Assembly: GCA_012514785.1 (NCBI GenBank)
Contig: JAAYZP010000053.1
Coordinates: 1 to 9,945 of the forward strand
Reading direction: 5' to 3'
DNA: 9,945 nucleotides
Source: Propionibacterium sp.
GTDB taxonomy: Bacteria > Actinomycetota > Actinomycetes > Propionibacteriales > Propionibacteriaceae
In this document: positions 6,460 through 9,945 of the stretch, piece after piece
How positions within the stretch are numbered: the first letter of the stretch is position 1
Layout: every line of letters starts with the position of its first letter
Position numbers and translations under genes: made by a program
The notes under the pieces: generated by a model
The model's database searches: none
The model's input: only the letters and a program-made list of their open reading frames with translations
Told to the model about the DNA's origin: nothing

Positions 6460-7326
6460 GTGCGCGGCGATGTGTGCGGCGAGCTGGTGGCCGCCGAAGA
6501 CGAGGTCCAGGCCACCCGAGTCGCTGCTCATCCAGCGGACGAACCGGGCCATCGCTCCCCGCACGCGGTAGCCCTGCTCCCTGTCGACGTCGCAGCCGCC
6601 GGGGGCGTCGCGGAGCGTGAAGCGCTCGTACTTGGCGTTCTCGCCAGCGCGGCGGCCCTCACCGATCGCGAAGGCCCAGGTCAGCACGTCCGAGTCGTCC
6701 TCGGTGTCGCGGGCGAGCGAAGCGCGCAGCGTTGTGCTGCCGGCCCTGCCGGCGCGGATGGCCGTGAGTCCGTCGTCGCTGACGCTCGCGCCGCGCTGCC
6801 ACGCGAAGCTCCGCAGCACGGCTGGGTCCGCGAGCCGCTCGGCCACCACGGCCCTGGGCGCCGACACGAAGATGCGCAGGGCCCGGGCCGCCGCGGGCGG
6901 CGGGAGGAGCGCGGCGTCCGCGGGTCGGACGATGGGCTTGTAATCGTCGGATGCGGGTGAGGACCCGGCCCGGGCGACGTCGATGCTCGTGGCTTCGAGG
7001 AAGCGCTGCACGGTGGGCTCCTCCAGGAGCCGAAGCAGGATGGCGGTGGTGTCCGGCGCCTGCCCGGACCAGTCGACGACGGCCTTCGCCTCCGCCGTCG
7101 GGTGCCACCGGGCCTCCGTAATGCCGGCCCCGACGATGCCGCCCGACCCCAGCATCCGCCTTGCGTCGGCGAGGGTGAGCCCCTGCCCGCCCAGCCAGCG
7201 CGCGGCCTCACCGCCGACGGCCACCAGGCCCAGCAGGAGGTGTTCGGGGGCGACTGCCTCGGCGCCGGCGCGATGCGCCTCGCGGGTCGAGGTGGCCACC
7301 CACGTCATGCCGGGTGCGAACCTCAT
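6454..7326 (-). CDS. ClpN-domain protein with C-terminal SRPBCC-like domain
   Basis: This 290-aa cytoplasmic protein has two parts. Residues 8-115 resemble the double Clp repeat (ClpN) that recruits substrates and adaptors in ClpA/ClpC: AHRAGAEAVAPEHLLLGLV at 18-36, then a weaker second repeat (TAILLRLLEE, 94-103). Residues 148-290 begin RIFVSAPRAVVAERLADP, typical of SRPBCC/START-like ligand-binding domains, and end in a long helix from GAMARFVRW. No AAA ATPase or Walker motif is present, so it cannot unfold proteins alone; it could be an adaptor, a decoy or a sensor. The ATG overlaps the MarR stop by 4 bp (ATGA), with GGGAG (7336-7332) five bases upstream. The frame continues upstream through the MarR gene, but that part is a shadow. 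The stop lies inside a perfect palindrome. The ClpN call is firmer than the SRPBCC call. Confidence 0.8.
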   Translation of the reverse strand: MRFAPGMTWVATSTREAHRAGAEAVAPEHLLLGLVAVGGEAARWLGGQGLTLADARRMLGSGGIVGAGITEARWHPTAEAKAVVDWSGQAPDTTAILLRLLEEPTVQRFLEATSIDVARAGSSPASDDYKPIVRPADAALLPPPAAARALRIFVSAPRAVVAERLADPAVLRSFAWQRGASVSDDGLTAIRAGRAGSTTLRASLARDTEDDSDVLTWAFAIGEGRRAGENAKYERFTLRDAPGGCDVDREQGYRVRGAMARFVRWMSSDSGGLDLVFGGHQLAAHIAAHH

Positions 7327-7799
7327 GCCGGCTCCCGTTCGTCCTCGGCGGTGAGTTCCGCCTGGATGCTCACCATGCGCTGCAGCAGGCGGGTCAGGTC
7401 GGCGAGGTCGGCGTCGTCGAGGCGCTCCACGACGCGGCCGATGAGGCCGAGCCCCTGGCGTTGACCCTGCGCGACGATGCCGCGACCCTCCGCCGTGAGC
7501 TCGATGCGTTTGCGGCGGCGGTCCTCCGCGTCCTCGGCGCGCGAGACGAGCCCTTTGCGGACGAGCCGGTCCACCGTCGAGGTCACCGTCGGGGCTGTCA
7601 CCTCCAGGCGTGCGGCCAGGTCCCTCGCGCTCGTGGGGCCGGTGCCGTCGAGCACCTCGAGCAACCTCAGCTGGGGCAGCGTGAGGGCGTGCCGCTCGAG
7701 GGCTGGGTAGCTGCCGTGCCACAGGGATTGCCGGAGCGCTTCGTTGAGGCGCATCACGGCACTCTGGATCTCGTCGTTGCCCACGAGGGCCCCTTCCAT
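7323..7799 (-). CDS. MarR-family transcriptional regulator
   Basis: This 158-aa winged-helix repressor is probably dimeric. The DNA-binding part runs about 43-108: SARDLAARLEVTAPTVTSTV at 57-76 is the helix-turn-helix, and DRRRKRIELTAEGRG (93-107) is the wing with the conserved DRR. Flanking helices (about 10-35 and 110-150) would form the dimer interface. It is the first gene of an operon with the ClpN-SRPBCC gene (4-bp overlap) and is divergent from ftsH. The ATG at 7799 lacks a Shine-Dalgarno sequence; a GTG at 7784 has GGAAGGGG (7797-7790) five bases upstream and would give 153 aa, so the start is uncertain. MarR proteins usually repress their own and neighbouring genes and release DNA on binding a small ligand. 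Neither ligand nor target is visible. Confidence 0.93.
   Translation of the reverse strand: MEGALVGNDEIQSAVMRLNEALRQSLWHGSYPALERHALTLPQLRLLEVLDGTGPTSARDLAARLEVTAPTVTSTVDRLVRKGLVSRAEDAEDRRRKRIELTAEGRGIVAQGQRQGLGLIGRVVERLDDADLADLTRLLQRMVSIQAELTAEDEREPA
7790..7797 (-). promoter_or_regulatory. Internal Shine-Dalgarno for an alternative MarR start
   Basis: GGAAGGGG on the minus strand lies five bases before GTG at 7784-7782 (codon 6 of the longer reading). The ATG at 7799 has no such site. This favours the shorter 153-aa product unless the message is leaderless from the ATG. Confidence 0.5.
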
Positions 7800-7814
7800 T
7801 TGGTTCGCTGACGT

Positions 7815-7842
7815 TCGACAGCTAAAATTACTTCGATATCAT
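7815..7842 (+). promoter_or_regulatory. Candidate ftsH promoter
   Basis: TCGACA (7815-7820) and TATCAT (7837-7842) each match the sigma-70-type consensus at five of six positions and are 16 bp apart. Transcription would start near 7849, leaving a leader of about 29 nt with TAGGAG (7868-7873) before the ATG at 7878. The A+T-rich stretch 7821-7858 stands out in this genome. I see no equally good promoter for the divergent MarR gene. Confidence 0.6.
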
Positions 7843-7858
7843 CCAATCATTAGATTAG
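7843..7858. promoter_or_regulatory. Candidate MarR operator
   Basis: CCAATCATTAGATTAG is an imperfect palindrome in which 12 of 16 positions equal its own reverse complement. AATC (7845-7848) and GATT (7853-7856) form the perfect core arms. It sits in the 78-bp gap between the divergent MarR and ftsH genes and covers the predicted ftsH transcription start. The assignment to this MarR protein is by location only. Confidence 0.35.
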
Positions 7859-7877
7859 CGCGAAGTGTAGGAGCAGC

Positions 7878-9806
7878 ATGGCCGACAACACGCACGAACG
7901 CAAGGAAGAGCAGCCGGATCCGCCGAAACCCTGGCGCACCGAGGGCCTGGAGAACTCGGACACCGACGTCGAGGGCGGTGGCCCGCGCTGGCCCAACTGG
8001 AAGCGCATCCTGCTCTGGAGCGTCGTCTTCTACTTCGGCTCGTTCCTCGTCTTCTCGTTCCTCGACAGCGCGAACGCGCCGGTTGCCGTCTCGTACACCG
8101 AGTTCCAGGCGCAGGTGCAGGCGGAGAACGTCGAGCGGATCTACGCGCGCGGCGACTCCATCGAGGGCACGCTCCGCGACGCGGCGGCGCACCCGGACTC
8201 CGACGACGACTACACCTCCTTCACCACCGAGCGCCCCACCTTCGCCACCGACGACCTCCTCACGGCCCTCGCCGACGGTGACGCCGTCGTCAGCGCCACC
8301 CCCGTCACCGACCAGCGCGGCACGCCGCTGAACCTCCTGCTGTCGTTCCTGCCGTGGATCCTGCTGATCGCCTTCTACGTGTGGATGTTCCGCCGGATGC
8401 GCAAGGCCGGCGGCGCGGGCGGGCTCTTCGGCGGTGACAAGAAGAAGATCAAGCCGGTGGAGAAGCCGCGCGTCGACTTCGACGACGTCGCCGGCATCGA
8501 CGAGGTCGAGGACCAGGTCAAGGAGGTGGTCGACTTCCTCGCCAACCCCGAGAAGTACAAGAAGCTTGGTGCCAAACCGCCGAAGGGCGTGCTGCTGACC
8601 GGCGCACCCGGCACCGGCAAGACGCTGCTGGCGCGCGCCACCGCGGGCGAGGCGGACGTGCCGTTCTTCAGCGCGTCGGCGTCCGAGTTCATCGAGATGA
8701 TCGTGGGCGTGGGCGCCCAGCGCGTCCGTGAACTATTCGAGGAGGCGCGCAAGGTGGCGCCGTCGATCATCTTCATCGACGAGATCGACACCATCGGGCG
8801 TTCCCGCTCCAGCGGCCGCGTCGTCGGCGGCAACGACGAGCGCGAACAGACGCTCAACCAGATCCTCACCGAGATGGACGGCTTCGACGGCTCGGAGGGC
8901 GTGGTGGTGATGGCGGCGACGAACCGCGCCGACGTGCTCGACCCGGCGCTGACCCGCCCCGGCCGCTTCGACAGGCAGATCACGGTGCACGCGCCCGACC
9001 GCGAGGGCCGCGAGTCGATCCTCGAGGTACACGCGCGCGGCGTGGCGATCGGCCCCGACGTCGACCTCGGCGCCATCGCCGCCATGACGCCCGGCATGAC
9101 CGGCGCGGAGCTGGCCAACCTCGTCAACGAGGGCGCGATCCTGGCCGCGAAGAACGAGGCCGATCACGTCACTCAGCGCGACCTCGTGATGTCGCTGGAG
9201 ACCGTCCGTCTCGGTGTGGCGCGCAACGTCGTCATCCCCGAGGAGGAACGCCGCCGCACCGCCTACCACGAGGCCGGGCACGCCCTGCTGGGCATGCTGC
9301 AGCCCGGCGCGGACCCCGTGCGCACCATCTCGATCATTCCGCGCGGGCACGCGCTCGGCGTCACCGTCTCCACGCCCGACGAGGACCGCTACGGCTACGA
9401 CGAGCACTACCTGCGCGGCCGGATCATCGGCGCGCTCGGCGGTTGGGCTGCTGAGGAGGCGGAGCTCGGCTTCACCACCACCGGCGTCGACAACGACCTC
9501 GAGCAGGCCACCAACATCGCCCGCCGCATGGTGGGGCGCTGGGGCATGTCCGAGAAGGTGGGTGCCATGACGGTGCTGAGCGACGAGGGTGACCCACGCA
9601 CGCTCGGCATCGCCGAGCGGACGCTCGCCGACGTCGACGACGAGGCGCGGCGCATCATCCGGGAGTGCCAGGTCGAGGCCAAGCAGCTGCTCGTCGAGCA
9701 CCGCGACAAGATGGACTCCATCGTCGAGGCGCTGATGGCGCACGAGACGCTCGACGAGGCGCAGGCCTACGCGGCCGCGGGCATCCCGCGCCCCACGCAG
9801 CCCTAG
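7878..9806 (+). CDS. ftsH: FtsH-type membrane-anchored ATP-dependent zinc protease
   Basis: This 642-aa AAA protease degrades membrane and cytosolic proteins as a hexamer. A charged N-terminal tail (1-40) precedes membrane segment 1 (about 43-62), an extracytoplasmic region (63-151) and membrane segment 2 (about 152-171). The AAA domain has Walker A GAPGTGKT (242-249), Walker B IIFIDEID (297-304) and the second region of homology with arginine fingers (ATNRADVLDPALTRPGRFDR, 347-366). The protease domain has HEAGH (464-468) and probably Asp540 as third zinc ligand. The pore motif reads MIVG (274-277), with isoleucine where E. coli FtsH has the essential phenylalanine; GGW (521-523) replaces the usual GGR. 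Both suggest a divergent FtsH subfamily, perhaps a second paralogue. The ATG has TAGGAG four bases upstream. The terminal G of the stop codon is the first base of a repeat element. Confidence 0.95.
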   Translation: MADNTHERKEEQPDPPKPWRTEGLENSDTDVEGGGPRWPNWKRILLWSVVFYFGSFLVFSFLDSANAPVAVSYTEFQAQVQAENVERIYARGDSIEGTLRDAAAHPDSDDDYTSFTTERPTFATDDLLTALADGDAVVSATPVTDQRGTPLNLLLSFLPWILLIAFYVWMFRRMRKAGGAGGLFGGDKKKIKPVEKPRVDFDDVAGIDEVEDQVKEVVDFLANPEKYKKLGAKPPKGVLLTGAPGTGKTLLARATAGEADVPFFSASASEFIEMIVGVGAQRVRELFEEARKVAPSIIFIDEIDTIGRSRSSGRVVGGNDEREQTLNQILTEMDGFDGSEGVVVMAATNRADVLDPALTRPGRFDRQITVHAPDREGRESILEVHARGVAIGPDVDLGAIAAMTPGMTGAELANLVNEGAILAAKNEADHVTQRDLVMSLETVRLGVARNVVIPEEERRRTAYHEAGHALLGMLQPGADPVRTISIIPRGHALGVTVSTPDEDRYGYDEHYLRGRIIGALGGWAAEEAELGFTTTGVDNDLEQATNIARRMVGRWGMSEKVGAMTVLSDEGDPRTLGIAERTLADVDDEARRIIRECQVEAKQLLVEHRDKMDSIVEALMAHETLDEAQAYAAAGIPRPTQP

Positions 9807-9945
9807 CTGGTCGAGCTCGTGCCGCGACGGGGGAGCTGCACGATGGTCGAAACCTCCTTCAGGTTGCGCTGGGGTTGGGTTCCTGCGCTGGTCGGGGGTG
9901 GTTTCGACCGGCGCGGTGCTCCTTCGTCGCGCCGCTGGCTCAACC
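9806..9945. repeat. Composite palindromic repeat element, copy 2 (cut by window end)
   Basis: This is a related copy of the element at 1-196 in the same orientation. Left end GCTGGTCGAG corresponds to GCTGGTTGAG of copy 1. TCGAAACC (9847-9854) and GGTTTCGA (9900-9907) bound a 61-nt core that aligns without gaps to 44-104 (46 of 61 identical). The 17 bases 9918-9934 equal 163-179. The window ends inside the right inverted repeat (GGCTCAACC). It starts at the last base of the ftsH stop codon, where it may serve as the terminator. Confidence 0.78.

Noticed and set aside
7327..7722. In-frame 132-residue N-terminal extension of the ClpN-SRPBCC protein
   Set aside because: It is Arg/Pro/Gly/Ala-rich and overlaps the MarR coding region in another frame; the ATG at 7326 has a ribosome site and starts the domain.
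1..9945. CRISPR arrays, tRNA or rRNA genes, integrase or transposase genes
   Set aside because: I looked for regularly spaced repeats, tRNA-like segments and recombinase motifs and saw none; the island edges show no clear attachment-site duplication.

Overview
The window comes from a high-G+C bacterium, almost certainly an actinobacterium. The housekeeping genes run at about 70-78% G+C where I counted (47 of 60 bases at 3001-3060; 41 of 60 at 8101-8160). Pyruvate carboxylase is the single-chain actinobacterial type, and several genes seem to have leaderless starts. Gene content and the short palindromic repeats would suit a propionibacterium-like genus, but I cannot fix the taxon from sequence alone.

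Layout. Positions 1-196 hold a repeat element with perfect 14-bp terminal inverted repeats. A minus-strand gene (268-756) encodes a stand-alone GyrI-like small-molecule-binding protein. It is divergent from a complete pyruvate carboxylase gene (868-4269, plus), with a 111-bp promoter gap between them. Two hairpins follow pyc: a small one, then a 29-bp-arm inverted repeat at 4306-4379.

Positions 4410-6121 (minus) are an accessory island of visibly lower G+C (34 of 60 bases at both 4501-4560 and 4621-4680). It is a toxin-antitoxin operon: an XRE-HTH antitoxin with an AbiEi-like C-terminal domain, then an AbiEii/MenT-like nucleotidyltransferase toxin whose start codon overlaps the antitoxin stop codon. 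The operon has its own probable leaderless promoter with an overlapping inverted-repeat operator. Behind the promoter lies an isolated 3' remnant of a large-subunit catalase gene (6233-6397, plus), which suggests the island replaced the rest of that gene. A perfect palindrome (6409-6459) separates this remnant from the next gene.

Positions 6454-7799 (minus) form a two-gene operon with a 4-bp overlap: a MarR-family regulator and a ClpN-domain protein with a C-terminal SRPBCC-like domain and no ATPase. It is divergent from a membrane-anchored FtsH-type protease (7878-9806, plus). The ftsH promoter region carries a candidate MarR operator, so the three genes may form one regulated proteostasis locus. 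A second copy of the opening repeat begins at the last base of the ftsH stop codon and runs off the window end.

Every 3' gene end in the window is followed by a long palindromic element. The points most worth follow-up are the fused-antitoxin operon with the catalase scar, the MarR/ClpN-SRPBCC/FtsH locus, and the palindromic elements.
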